Source: Actinomycetota bacterium (GTDB taxonomy: Bacteria; Actinomycetota; Acidimicrobiia; Acidimicrobiales; Ilumatobacteraceae). From it: a DNA stretch of 59,568 nt. Both the position numbers and the translations under genes were made by a program. Shown piece by piece: positions 8,638 through 17,029 of the stretch. The stretch lies in contig VFZC01000016.1 in the NCBI GenBank assembly GCA_016871355.1, positions 1 through 59,568 on the forward strand, given 5' to 3'. The notes below the pieces were generated by a model, which saw nothing but the letters and a program-made list of their open reading frames with translations, was not told the origin of the DNA and did no database searches. The first letter of the stretch is position 1; each line of letters begins with the position of its first letter.

Positions 8638-10023
8638 TTGGCCCCCGCCACTACTTCCCTGTCCTTCGCCGACCTCGGCGTGCCCCTCGAGCTGTGCCGA
8701 CTGTTGGCCGCCGACGGCATCAACGAACCGTTCCCCATTCAGTCGTCCACGCTCCCCGACACCCTCGCGGGTCGTGATGTCCTCGGTCGTGGCCGCACCG
8801 GATCGGGCAAGACGCTCGCTTTCGGCCTGGCCGTGATCGGCCGACTCGCCGCCAATCCGCAAAAGCGCATCCCGGGTCGCCCCCGCTCGATCATCCTCGC
8901 CCCCACTCGCGAACTCGCCCTTCAGATCGACCGCACGATCGCCCCGTTGGCCAAGGCCATGCGCATGTACACGACCACCGTGTTCGGCGGAGTCGGCCAG
9001 GGCCCGCAGGTTGACGCGCTGCGTCGCGGCGTCGACATCGTGATCGCTTGCCCCGGTCGCCTCGAAGACCTGATCGAACAGCGGCATTGCCGTCTCGATC
9101 GCGTTCAGGTGAGCGTTCTCGACGAAGCCGATCACATGGCCGACCTCGGCTTCCTACCCGGCGTGAAGCGACTGCTCGATCAGGTGCCCACCGAAGCGCA
9201 GCACATGTTGTTCTCGGCCACGCTCGACAACGGTGTGGCGGTTCTCGTGAAGCGCTATCTCCATGACCCGGTCACCCACTCGGTCGACTCCGAGCAGTCG
9301 CCGGTGTCGACCATGACGCACCACGTGTTGCACCTCGGCGACGGTGACCGTCTGCCGGTGATCATCGACCTCGCGTCGGCCCCCGGCCGCACGATCTTCT
9401 TCACGCGCACGAAACATCGTGCCAAGCAGCTCACGCGTACTCTCAACACCAACGGCGTGGCCGCGGTCGAGATGCACGGCAACCTCTCGCAGTCGGCTCG
9501 CACGCGCAATCTCAGCGCGTTCGCCGACGGCAGTGTCACCGCGTTGGTGGCCACCGACATCGCTGCTCGTGGCATTCATGTCGACGACGTCGCACTCGTG
9601 GTTCATGCCGATCCGCCGATCGAGCACAAGGCGTATTTGCACCGCAGTGGCCGCACGGCCCGCGCGGGTAACGAAGGCGTGGTGGTCACACTCGCTCTCG
9701 ACACTCAGCGCGGTGAAGTGATGAACCTCATGCGCAAGGCTGGCATTCGCCCCACCATCACCACGGCCACCGTGTCGTCCCCCGTGCTGCGGGAAATCGC
9801 CCCGGGTGAGCGTCGTCGCAGTGCGCGTCCGATCCAGCCGCCGACAGCCGAGACCGTGGGTCCGAAATCTGGTGGACCCAACCAGAGTCGTCGCAAGCCC
9901 CAACGTCCGGCCACTGGTCGCAACTCGTCGTCGCGTCCGCGTTCGGCTGGCTCGGGTCCGTCGTCGAATCCTTCGTCGAGCAGCCATCGGCACGACTCAG
10001 CACGCGGTCGCAAGAAGCGATAG
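8638..10023 (+). CDS. DEAD/DEAH-box RNA helicase
   Basis: 461-aa ATP-dependent RNA helicase of the RhlE/CsdA type. Motifs in order: Q-motif (FADLGVPLELCRLLAADGINEPFPIQSSTLP), motif I GRTGSGKT, Ia APTRELALQI, Ib CPGRLEDL, motif II DEAD, motif III SAT, then ARGIHVDDV and HRSGRTARAG (motif VI). The tail after residue ~390 is basic and Ser/Pro/Arg-rich (SRRKPQRPATGRNSSSRPRS), typical of actinobacterial RNA-binding extensions. Start uncertain: TTG 8638 (MAPATTSLSFADLG) is the last candidate before the Q-motif; the frame is open upstream but has no ATG or GTG in good context. Confidence 0.88.
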   Translation: MAPATTSLSFADLGVPLELCRLLAADGINEPFPIQSSTLPDTLAGRDVLGRGRTGSGKTLAFGLAVIGRLAANPQKRIPGRPRSIILAPTRELALQIDRTIAPLAKAMRMYTTTVFGGVGQGPQVDALRRGVDIVIACPGRLEDLIEQRHCRLDRVQVSVLDEADHMADLGFLPGVKRLLDQVPTEAQHMLFSATLDNGVAVLVKRYLHDPVTHSVDSEQSPVSTMTHHVLHLGDGDRLPVIIDLASAPGRTIFFTRTKHRAKQLTRTLNTNGVAAVEMHGNLSQSARTRNLSAFADGSVTALVATDIAARGIHVDDVALVVHADPPIEHKAYLHRSGRTARAGNEGVVVTLALDTQRGEVMNLMRKAGIRPTITTATVSSPVLREIAPGERRRSARPIQPPTAETVGPKSGGPNQSRRKPQRPATGRNSSSRPRSAGSGPSSNPSSSSHRHDSARGRKKR

Positions 10024-10032
10024 GCACGGGGC

Positions 10033-10617
10033 GTGACCGAGCGCCGAACCCGCACTCCCCTCGCCGCGACGGCGTTCTTGGTCGCGTGCTTGGTCGTCGC
10101 CGTGGCGAACAACGGCTCGGCTGATGACTCGATGTCGCATGCAGCCATGGGTCACGGCATGCCCGACATGTCAGCGAACTCCGAAGAAATCGACCCGACC
10201 ACCAAGGAACAGGTACTCGAACAGATCGAGCGGGCCGGGCTCTACGTCCTCGACGTCGACAACATCGATGTCCACATCCACGTGCAGTTCTACGTGCAGG
10301 TGAACGGCGTCGACCAGGTGATACCTCAAACCGGGGTCGACTTCGACACGCTCACGGCCGCGCCGATTCACACTCACGACCTCACGGGCATCCTTCACAT
10401 CGAGAACGACACGAAGAATCCGGACGTGCCGACGGTGGCCGACTTCCTCGAGGTATGGGTCGGCACGTCGACCGAACGCGGCCTGTGCTCGGCCTTCCTC
10501 GGCAAGGATTCGTGCTACGTGGCCGCCTATCGGAACGGCCAGGTATTCGCTCTCGACGACCCTCTACGCGACGTCGACACCGTGGTCCTCTACGTCAACG
10601 ACAACGCCCTCATCTAG
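10033..10617 (+). CDS. Secreted or membrane-anchored His/Met-rich protein, function unknown
   Basis: 194-aa protein with an N-terminal hydrophobic helix (residues 10-25, ATAFLVACLVVAVA) acting as signal peptide or anchor. A Met/His-rich stretch follows (SMSHAAMGHGMPDM, 34-46). The folded part has spaced histidines: VHIHVQFYVQVNG (H81, H83) and PIHTHDLTGILHIEN (H113, H115, H122). This HTHDxxGxxHIE pattern recurs in uncharacterised actinobacterial secreted proteins. The layout suggests extracytoplasmic metal (perhaps copper) binding, which is inference. Two cysteines (CSAFLGKDSC) could form a disulfide. GTG 10033 follows GGGG closely, 9 nt after the helicase stop, so the two may be cotranscribed. 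Confidence 0.7.
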   Translation: MTERRTRTPLAATAFLVACLVVAVANNGSADDSMSHAAMGHGMPDMSANSEEIDPTTKEQVLEQIERAGLYVLDVDNIDVHIHVQFYVQVNGVDQVIPQTGVDFDTLTAAPIHTHDLTGILHIENDTKNPDVPTVADFLEVWVGTSTERGLCSAFLGKDSCYVAAYRNGQVFALDDPLRDVDTVVLYVNDNALI

Positions 10618-10632
10618 GAACAGACAACGACG

Positions 10633-11019
10633 TCAGTCGTCGATGCGTTCGAACCGGCTCCATCGATGCAGGCCGAAATTGTTGTCTTCGTGCCAGGCCT
10701 CGGTCAGCGTGATCGGATGCGGAAACTTCGCGTCGAACTCGGCCTGGAGCCGCTTCTGGATCTCTTCGCCGCCGACCGCCATCCAGGCCTCGAGCGATTC
10801 CCACACGAAAATCAACGTCACGACACCCGGCTGTGAATCATCGAGCCACACCTCTTTGGAGATGAATGGAATCCGATCGAACCCGGGCAGAAATGCTTCA
10901 CCGAGGGTCCACACCTCGTGGTCGACCGCCAGATACTCCTCCACGTGAGCCGGATCCATCCGGAAGACGAGCACTTCGATCGTTCGACGTTCGTCCTTCG
11001 TGTAGCGGTAGTTGGCCAT
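10633..11019 (-). CDS. TIGR03792-like dimeric alpha/beta-barrel protein
   Basis: 128-aa protein resembling the TIGR03792 family of antibiotic-monooxygenase-fold proteins. The pattern is EVLVFRMDPAHVEEYLAVDHEVWT, LPGFDRIPFISKEVWLDDSQPGVVTLIFVWESLEAW, then LQAEFDAKF. Function is unknown; such small barrels often act as dimeric heme or small-molecule proteins. ATG 11019 was chosen because TACGGT lies six bases upstream (leaderless pattern); GTG 11025 is in frame. It converges with the secreted His-rich gene and follows tetR on the same strand. Confidence 0.7.
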   Translation of the reverse strand: MANYRYTKDERRTIEVLVFRMDPAHVEEYLAVDHEVWTLGEAFLPGFDRIPFISKEVWLDDSQPGVVTLIFVWESLEAWMAVGGEEIQKRLQAEFDAKFPHPITLTEAWHEDNNFGLHRWSRFERIDD

Positions 11020-11031
11020 CGCCACACCGTA
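11020..11031 (-). promoter_or_regulatory. Candidate leaderless promoter -10 box
   Basis: TACGGT on the minus strand (11031-11026) ends six bases before the ATG at 11019. It matches the TANNNT-start spacing seen at many genes in this window. No -35 is evident. Confidence 0.4.
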
Positions 11032-11048
11032 CCTACCCGAACGAAGAC

Positions 11049-11609
11049 CTAAGCGATCCCCATGTCGCGAGCGGCCTGATTGGCGGCCTCGTTACCCATG
11101 GTCCGCCGCATCAGGAGTAGTCCGTCGATTCGGGCCATCACCGACAACGCACGCCGACGACGCACGTCGATGCGATCTCCCACCACTCGTTCGGCCAACC
11201 AGTCGCGCCACGCCTCCATCAACGAACGCACCAGGTGCGGATACGGCTCCTGGCCCGCACTTGCGAATCCAATCATCTCGAAGAAGAGCGAAAAGACGCG
11301 ATCCCCTCGCCGCGATGCCAGAACCGGCCACGCCAGTGCCAGCAACTCGTCGGGCGTGCGACGGTCGTCGCCGAAGGCCTTGGCCAGTAGTTGCTGCAAT
11401 TCGACACCGAGTCGCGTCGCGACGCCTGCCACCAGGTCGAGTTTCGTCGGGAAGTAGTAGACGACCATGCGATCGCTGATCCCGAGTCCGGCCGCCACCT
11501 TGGCGAACGTCAACTCGGCCAGACCGGTGGCGACCGCGACCTCGACCGCCTCGTCGAGAATATCTTCGGCCGAATGTCGATAACCCACGGCCTTGACTGT
11601 AGCGACCAC
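11049..11609 (-). CDS. TetR family transcriptional regulator
   Basis: 186-aa DNA-binding repressor. The N-terminal helix-turn-helix spans about residues 15-60 (AEDILDEAVEVAVATGLAELTFAKVAAGLGISDRMVVYYFPTKLDLV), with the canonical YYFPTK recognition end. The C-terminal two thirds form the ligand/dimer domain, of unknown specificity. GTG 11609 is the likely start. It is divergent from the small membrane protein gene at 11660, and a palindrome between them is the probable operator, so it likely represses itself and that gene. Confidence 0.9.
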   Translation of the reverse strand: MVATVKAVGYRHSAEDILDEAVEVAVATGLAELTFAKVAAGLGISDRMVVYYFPTKLDLVAGVATRLGVELQQLLAKAFGDDRRTPDELLALAWPVLASRRGDRVFSLFFEMIGFASAGQEPYPHLVRSLMEAWRDWLAERVVGDRIDVRRRRALSVMARIDGLLLMRRTMGNEAANQAARDMGIA

Positions 11610-11625
11610 TTCGTTTATCTTGATT

Positions 11626-11641
11626 TGTAGTTACCACTACA
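11626..11641. promoter_or_regulatory. Putative TetR operator palindrome
   Basis: A perfect inverted repeat TGTAGT-TACC-ACTACA lies in the 50-bp gap between the divergent tetR and membrane-protein genes. A second, degenerate copy (TGTAGCGACCACTTCG, 12 of 16 bases identical) sits at 11598-11613 over the first tetR codons. The size and place fit autoregulation by the adjacent TetR protein. Confidence 0.55.
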
Positions 11642-11659
11642 TTCTTGAAGCGAGGTCAC

Positions 11660-12049
11660 GTGAAACGTCAGCTGCCCACCGTCGTCCTGGGTGCCCTTCT
11701 GGCAGTGGCTATCGCCCTGATCTTCCGGCTGATCCCCGACGACTTCCCCACCAATACCGGTGGCCGAATCGTTCTCTTCTTGATCGCCGCGGCCACCGCC
11801 CCCGTCTTCGTCGTCTCCGTGCGGCCGGTGACCAACCGTCTCGGTAGCGGCCACCGCTACGCGGCCTCCATCGCGACTCTCGGTGCCCTGACCTTCGACT
11901 CGATCGCCTCCGGATTCGCCCCCCAGTTGTACGGCCACCAAGGACCCGGGGCAGTGATCGTCCTGGCGTCCATCGTGTTCGGCGGCGTCGGCATCATCGC
12001 CTGCGATCTGCTCCTTCCCGACAAGAACAACCCCTCACCAAAGGGCTGA
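11660..12049 (+). CDS. Small membrane protein, DUF5367-like
   Basis: 129-aa integral membrane protein with about four helices (VVLGALLAVAIALIFRLI; IVLFLIAAATAPVFVVSV; the segment around AASIATLGALTFDSIASGFAPQLYG; VIVLASIVFGGVGIIACDLLL). The conserved-looking TFDSIASGFAPQLYG block recalls DUF5367 proteins of unknown function. GTG 11660 has GAGG a few bases upstream; an in-frame TTG at 11645 is less likely. It is divergent from tetR with a shared operator, so it is the probable regulatory target. Confidence 0.65.
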   Translation: MKRQLPTVVLGALLAVAIALIFRLIPDDFPTNTGGRIVLFLIAAATAPVFVVSVRPVTNRLGSGHRYAASIATLGALTFDSIASGFAPQLYGHQGPGAVIVLASIVFGGVGIIACDLLLPDKNNPSPKG

Positions 12050-12050
12050 C

Positions 12051-12094
12051 GTGAGCTCACAACCCATCGACGTCGTTCGCGCCTTCATGAAGGC
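12051..12094. other. Two short palindromes between convergent genes
   Basis: GTGAGCTCAC (12051-12060) and GCCTTCATGAAGGC (12081-12094) are perfect palindromes in the 100-bp gap between convergent genes. They may help end transcription from both sides, but no T-tract follows, so a classical terminator is not claimed. The rest of the gap holds nothing recognisable. Confidence 0.3.
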
Positions 12095-12149
12095 AACGGC
12101 TTCGCCGCCATGAGTTGAACGTCGGCGGCCCCGGCCAGGAGTCGCGCGA

Positions 12150-12530
12150 TCAACTCCAGGTCAGTCCGGCCGCCGTCACTCGGTCCTCGATCGCCTGCAT
12201 CAAACGTTGCGGGGCCCCGCCGGCGGCGTCGATCTGTGCTCCGTCGAGTAGCACGACGAGGCCACCATCCGTCTCGGCCAACACGACCGGGGCTCGGTCT
12301 CCCGTCACCGCGCGAACCTCGTCGGGCTGGTCGTCACGGTGAAACGTGTCGAAGGCGACCGGGAGGCCGTCACGACAGCGCTTCCACTCCCCCTTCACCG
12401 TGAACAGACCATGGGTCACCTCGCACAGCGAACAGTGCCGTCGTCCGAGGCGTGCTCCGATCCAGTACGCGATTTCGCCGCGCAGATTTCCGTTGGCGTC
12501 GTAAACGCCGATCAGGCGATCGATCTTCAC
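12150..12530 (-). CDS. Conserved hypothetical protein with a CxxC motif
   Basis: 126-aa soluble protein, not assigned to a family. It begins KIDRLIGVYDANGNLRGEIAYWIG and has RHCSLCEVTHGLF, where the CxxC followed by THG could bind metal or be redox-active. The C-terminal part (APVVLAETDGGLVVLLDGAQIDAAGG) suggests an alpha/beta fold. GTG 12530 overlaps the stop of the upstream oxygenase gene by 4 nt (GTGA), so the two are translationally coupled and may share a pathway. Confidence 0.65.
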   Translation of the reverse strand: MKIDRLIGVYDANGNLRGEIAYWIGARLGRRHCSLCEVTHGLFTVKGEWKRCRDGLPVAFDTFHRDDQPDEVRAVTGDRAPVVLAETDGGLVVLLDGAQIDAAGGAPQRLMQAIEDRVTAAGLTWS

Positions 12531-13474
12531 GCGGTGACGCGGAAGTCGGTCACCTGCGTGTCGTCCACCCCGAGATCGGTGAAGTTGTCGTAGGCCCGAG
12601 CGGCCATGAATTCACGCCAGGCGAACGGTCGATAGCGAACTCCGTCGGCACTCAACTCGGAGACCGGCGACACCACGGCTTCTCGCGCGGGATTCGAGAA
12701 GTACGGAATGGAGTAACGACTGCGCTTGGTCATGGGCACCACTCGGTGCACGGCCGCGCGATACCGATCGTTGGTCCACGCCTGAATGCAGTCGCCCAAA
12801 TTCACCACGATCGTGCCCGGCGTGGGCGGCACGTCGATCCAGCCATGGTCGAGCGACTCGGCCTGCAGACCACCGGTGTCGTCCTGCAACAACAACGTCA
12901 CCACGCCCGGATCGGTGTGGTATCCGAGCGCGGTCTCACCCAGATCGGCCAGACCGCCACGCTCGCCCTCCGGAACCGGATCGCCCACGGGATAGTGATT
13001 GAGACGGATGGAACTGCCGTGACGGCTGCAAGCCACCTGCCGGCGCGACTCGTCGCCCAGACCCAGCGCATCATGAATGAGCGCCATGGTCCGATCGGTG
13101 AGGACCGACAACTCGTCGAACAACTCGGTCATCGTCTCGCGGAAGTCCGGTAGCGAGTGCGGCCAACGATTGCGCTGGTCGATGGCTACGTGTGACGGAT
13201 CGACGAAGTCGAACACTTCCTTGTGATCACGCTTGCGCTTGGTGAGTTCGCGATCGAAGTAACCCATGGGGTTCTCCTGATCGCGCACGATCGCGGTCTT
13301 GATCGAACGATCAGCGGCGAAGAAACGACGCGTCTCGTCCCATGCACGCTCGATCAAGTCGTCGAGGCCATGCCCGGCCAACAAGAAGAACCCATGATCG
13401 CGACAGGCCGCGTCGAGCGCGGCGAGCGACGTGGCCGAAGGGTGCGAGATGTCGACGGTGGGGACCAGCTCCAT
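12527..13474 (-). CDS. 2-oxoglutarate/Fe(II)-dependent oxygenase, isopenicillin N synthase-like
   Basis: 315-aa cytosolic oxygenase of the IPNS family. An N-terminal DIOX_N region includes ACRDHGFFLLAGHGL. The Fe(II) triad is H186-x-D188 (GYHTDPG) and H243 (AAVHRVV), and the 2-oxoglutarate clamp R253-x-S255 is in RYSIPYF, so the catalytic set is complete. Length matches the family. Substrate is unknown; distant relatives make gibberellin, ethylene or beta-lactams, while bacterial orphans often oxidise small acids. ATG 13474; followed by the coupled CxxC protein. Confidence 0.88.
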   Translation of the reverse strand: MELVPTVDISHPSATSLAALDAACRDHGFFLLAGHGLDDLIERAWDETRRFFAADRSIKTAIVRDQENPMGYFDRELTKRKRDHKEVFDFVDPSHVAIDQRNRWPHSLPDFRETMTELFDELSVLTDRTMALIHDALGLGDESRRQVACSRHGSSIRLNHYPVGDPVPEGERGGLADLGETALGYHTDPGVVTLLLQDDTGGLQAESLDHGWIDVPPTPGTIVVNLGDCIQAWTNDRYRAAVHRVVPMTKRSRYSIPYFSNPAREAVVSPVSELSADGVRYRPFAWREFMAARAYDNFTDLGVDDTQVTDFRVTA

Positions 13475-13514
13475 GCCAGCATTCTCTCACGACAACGGTC
13501 GAGCGCCACCTGGG

Positions 13515-13544
13515 TAGAGTTCGTCCAGCATTCTGGGGGGATCG
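13515..13544 (+). promoter_or_regulatory. Promoter and ribosome binding site of the delta-60 lipoprotein gene
   Basis: TAGAGT at 13515-13520 is a TANNNT -10 candidate and GGGGGG at 13535-13540 lies four bases before ATG 13545. This gene therefore seems to have a short leader, unlike the leaderless genes nearby. Confidence 0.45.
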
Positions 13545-14678
13545 ATGCCGAGGACTCATTCGCGATTCGTCGTAGTCACACTGACCACTTTGCTGGCGAT
13601 CGCCTGCTCAGGATCGGACGATTCGGGCCCGTCACTCGGTGTCGATGCCGAGTTCTCCACCGACTCCGCACTCGACGACACGGTGGGTGCCATCGCGATC
13701 CAGGCCGACGGCAAGATCGTCGTGGGCGGAGGCTTTTCCACTCCCAGTCGGTCACTCGCCCGATTCGCCGCCGACGGCACTCCCGACAGCGCGTTCAACG
13801 CCAACGTGGCCGAGGTCATCGACAAGGCCGTCTACTCGGTGGCCGTTCAGGCCGACGGCAAGATCCTCGTGGGTGGCTACTTCACGGCACCGAGCAGCCG
13901 GCTGGCTCGACTCAACTCCGACGGCACCCTCGACACCGCGTTCAACACGGCCGTCGGAGATGCGATCGACGGTGGTGTGGTGTCGATCGACGTGTTGAGC
14001 AACGGCGACATCGTGATCGGTGGGCAGTTCACGACACCAAGTCGCTCACTCGCCCGCTTCGACGCCAACGGCGAACCGATTCAGTCGTTCAACACCGCCG
14101 TGGGTGACGTGGTGAACCTTCCCATCGGCTCGGTCGCGGTGGATGCCGACGGTGGCTTCATCGTGGGCGGTGCCTTCAGCACCCCCACCACATCGTTGGC
14201 TCGCTTCAACTCCGACGGCACGCTCGACGCGGCGTTCAACGCGAAGGTCGACGACTCGGTGGCTGGCTACGTGTCGACGGTGGAGATCGACACCACCGGT
14301 CGAATCGTGATCGGCGGTCAATTCACGGCCCCCTCTAACTCGCTGGCGCGTTTCGCCGCTGACGGCACACCCGATGACGACTTCAACCAAGAGTTCTCAG
14401 CGGCCGTCGGCGACACTCTCGACGGCTACGTCGAGAAGTTGGTCGTCGAGAAGTCGGGCGAGAAATCGGGACGGATCACCGTGGGCGGTTGGTTCACCAC
14501 ACCACACAGTTGGCTCATGGCCGTGAACGACGACGGAACCATCGACACCACGACATCCACGGCGTGGAGCAAAGAACTAGACGCCGCCGTGCTCAGCGTG
14601 ATGATCGACCGCGACGGCCGTCTGGTGGTGGGCGGCGCGTTCACCACGCCCGGCCGACACCTGATGCGACTCGGCTGA
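13545..14678 (+). CDS. Lipoprotein with delta-60 repeats (beta-propeller-like)
   Basis: 377-aa exported lipoprotein. The signal peptide ends in a lipobox with Cys21 (LLAIAC). From residue 44 on there are seven tandem units. Four are 49 aa (44-92, 93-141, 142-190, 191-239), two are 53 aa (240-292, 293-345) and the last is a 32-aa half unit. Each unit has the delta-60 core ADGKIVVGGxFxTPxxSLARFxxDGTxDxxFN. Seven units suit a closed beta-propeller, with the last blade completed by the N-terminal strand. Unit 6 carries a four-residue insertion (EKSG repeated). Function unknown; such repeats often mediate surface binding. It is divergent from the oxygenase gene. Confidence 0.85.
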   Translation: MPRTHSRFVVVTLTTLLAIACSGSDDSGPSLGVDAEFSTDSALDDTVGAIAIQADGKIVVGGGFSTPSRSLARFAADGTPDSAFNANVAEVIDKAVYSVAVQADGKILVGGYFTAPSSRLARLNSDGTLDTAFNTAVGDAIDGGVVSIDVLSNGDIVIGGQFTTPSRSLARFDANGEPIQSFNTAVGDVVNLPIGSVAVDADGGFIVGGAFSTPTTSLARFNSDGTLDAAFNAKVDDSVAGYVSTVEIDTTGRIVIGGQFTAPSNSLARFAADGTPDDDFNQEFSAAVGDTLDGYVEKLVVEKSGEKSGRITVGGWFTTPHSWLMAVNDDGTIDTTTSTAWSKELDAAVLSVMIDRDGRLVVGGAFTTPGRHLMRLG

Positions 14679-14679
14679 G

Positions 14680-15339
14680 TCAGTTCTTCGAGGTGCGGGG
14701 CAGGTGCAGGTCGAAACGAATGGCCACCGCACGAACCGCGACCACGACGACCATCGGAACCCACACGATGATCTCCTCGCGCGAGGTCGCGGCGTCGAGA
14801 CCCACATGGGCCAACGATCCGATGAGAGCGGCCACTGCGTACACCTGACCCACCAGAACCATTGGCTGGGTGTTGGTGAGAATGTCACGAATCACGCCAC
14901 CCCCGACCCCGGTGATCACGCCCATGAGCACGGCCACGAAGGCCGACGTGCCCGACTCGAGAGCAATCGACGTTCCGAGTACCGCGAACGATCCGAGACC
15001 CACGGCATCGGCCAACAAGTACGGAGCGTGACGAGTGGGGTTCGCGTCGGGGCGCACCCGCAACACCACGATCCCAACCGCCGCGGTGGTCAGACTCACC
15101 CACACCGGCCATTGATCGTCGATCCAACCGACGGGAGTGTTGCCGATCAACAGATCGCGCAGGGTCCCGCCACCGATGGCCACGACCACCGCCAGCACGG
15201 CCGCACCGAGCCAATCCATCCCGGCTTCGGCGGCCGCCATGACACCCGACGTCGCGAACGCGATCGTGCCGATGATCGCGACGATCAGGAACGCACCACT
15301 CGACGTGTCAATGGCACCGAGGAGTGGAATTGCGGTCAT
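14680..15339 (-). CDS. TRIC-type channel family protein (YicG/UPF0126)
   Basis: 219-aa membrane protein built of two tandem YicG/TRIC repeats. Each has a glycine-rich helix kink with RDxL: AIGGGTLRDLLIGNTPVGW and GVGGGVIRDILTNTQPMVL. Seven helices are predicted. Prokaryotic TRIC homologues are trimeric monovalent cation channels; some members are linked to glycine uptake, so the substrate is open. ATG 15339 lies 2 nt downstream of the DHA2 transporter stop, so the pair forms an operon. It ends next to the convergent delta-60 lipoprotein gene. Confidence 0.85.
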   Translation of the reverse strand: MTAIPLLGAIDTSSGAFLIVAIIGTIAFATSGVMAAAEAGMDWLGAAVLAVVVAIGGGTLRDLLIGNTPVGWIDDQWPVWVSLTTAAVGIVVLRVRPDANPTRHAPYLLADAVGLGSFAVLGTSIALESGTSAFVAVLMGVITGVGGGVIRDILTNTQPMVLVGQVYAVAALIGSLAHVGLDAATSREEIIVWVPMVVVVAVRAVAIRFDLHLPRTSKN

Positions 15340-15341
15340 GG

Positions 15342-16895
15342 TTATCGCGATGACGCGGACTCGCGCTCGGGCCCGCGGAAGAAGACGAACAACGCGGTGA
15401 CGGCGGCGATACCGACACCGACCCACATCGCACCGGTCCAGCCGTCGACCAACGCGCGCTGGGCGGCGTCGATGATGCGCGGAGCCGCATCTCCAGCCTG
15501 CTGAGCCACAGCGTAGGCCTGACCGATTCCCTCACTCGCCTTGTCGACCAAGGCCGGATCGAGTCCGTCGAGTTTGGGCTCGACCGCGGCGCGATAACCC
15601 GCCGAGAAGATCGAGCCGAGCAACGCGACTCCGACGGCGCCCCCGAGTTCACGCGATGTGTCGTTGATGGCCGACGCGACACCCTGCTTCTCGGCCGGAA
15701 GGTTTTCGGTGATGACTTCGGTGGACGGAGTCATGGCGAGACCCATGCCGACACCGATGAGGATCAGTCCGGGCAACACCGAGATGTACCCGCGATCGAC
15801 CGACGTGAACAGGGCCATCGACATCAGGCCCAATCCGAACACCACCACACCCGCGAACATCGTGTTGCGCTTGCCGAATCGTGCCGCGATGCGCGGAGCG
15901 ACAGTCGACAACGGCATCATGCCGCCGGCCATCGGAAGCATGGCCGACGCCGAATGCAATGCCGACCAGCCGAGCACTGCCTGGAAGAACGGGAAGAGCA
16001 CCAAGAAGATTCCGAACATGACGCCGAACATCACGATCAACGTGACGGTTCCGGTGGACAGTCCGCGATCGGCGAACAGAGCCACGTCGATGAGTGGTTC
16101 GCGATGACGGCGCTCCCACGCCACGAAAGCGAGAATCGCCACGACTCCGACCAGCAGACCAGCGATCGTGAGCGGATGGCTCCAACCCTTCTCCGGACCT
16201 TCGTGGATTCCGAGGACGATGCCCCCGAGTCCGAGCGCCGAGAGGACGGAACCCACCAGATCGAAGGAGTGGTGGCTCACCTCGCGCGAATTGGGCGCGA
16301 AACGCGTGGCCAGGAAGAATGCCACGACAACGAGCACGATGGGCAACGCGAACACCCAACGCCATGACAACACGTCGATCATGAACGACGAGAAGAACAA
16401 GCCGATCATGCCGCCCGCGCCGGCGAAACCGGCCCACACGCCGATGGCCTTGGCCCGCTCGTCGGGCGGGAAACTCGACGTGATGATGGACAACGTGACC
16501 GGCATGATCATCGCCGCACCCACGCCGGCGAACGAACGGGCCACGATCATGGCCACGGCACTCGACGCGAAGACCGCCGCCACACTCGAGATGCCGAAAA
16601 TCACCAGGCCCGTGAGCAACACCGGCTTGCGGCCGTAGCGATCGCCGATCGCACCCACCGGCATCAGCAAGGCCGCCAACGCCAACGTGTAGGCGTTGAT
16701 GATCCAGAGAACCGAACCCTGCGATGCACCGAGGTCGACGGCGAGTTGCTGCTGGGCCACGTTGAGACCCGACATCGCGGCGATCACGGCCACCAGAGCG
16801 GTGATCATCGCGAAAAGAATGGAACGAAGACGGCGCGCGTCGTGAACGAACGGATCGATCACGTCGAGTTCGGGCGTCTGGGGGGCGACGGTCAT
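15342..16895 (-). CDS. MFS transporter, DHA2 (EmrB/QacA) family, 14 TM
   Basis: 517-aa drug/proton antiporter. An N-terminal cytoplasmic stretch precedes 14 predicted helices. GDRYGRKPVLLTG is motif A in the 2-3 loop, ARSFAGVGAAMIMPVTLSII is the TM4-5 region, and SAINDTSRELGGAVGVALLGSIFS is the DHA2 signature near TM13. Substrate range cannot be read from sequence. ATG 16895 follows CAGGAG by four bases. It is first in an operon with the TRIC-like channel gene; no local regulator gene is adjacent. Confidence 0.9.
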   Translation of the reverse strand: MTVAPQTPELDVIDPFVHDARRLRSILFAMITALVAVIAAMSGLNVAQQQLAVDLGASQGSVLWIINAYTLALAALLMPVGAIGDRYGRKPVLLTGLVIFGISSVAAVFASSAVAMIVARSFAGVGAAMIMPVTLSIITSSFPPDERAKAIGVWAGFAGAGGMIGLFFSSFMIDVLSWRWVFALPIVLVVVAFFLATRFAPNSREVSHHSFDLVGSVLSALGLGGIVLGIHEGPEKGWSHPLTIAGLLVGVVAILAFVAWERRHREPLIDVALFADRGLSTGTVTLIVMFGVMFGIFLVLFPFFQAVLGWSALHSASAMLPMAGGMMPLSTVAPRIAARFGKRNTMFAGVVVFGLGLMSMALFTSVDRGYISVLPGLILIGVGMGLAMTPSTEVITENLPAEKQGVASAINDTSRELGGAVGVALLGSIFSAGYRAAVEPKLDGLDPALVDKASEGIGQAYAVAQQAGDAAPRIIDAAQRALVDGWTGAMWVGVGIAAVTALFVFFRGPERESASSR

Positions 16896-17029
16896 TGCAC
16901 TCCTGGGGTGACAGGCCCGATCAGACCTGGAAAAGCCTCACGAACCGTAGCGACGCGGCTCCGAGGCAACAACGCCGAACGGCTCGTCAGGCGTCGGCCA
17001 CGGCGGTCAGTCGTCTCAGACGCAACGGC

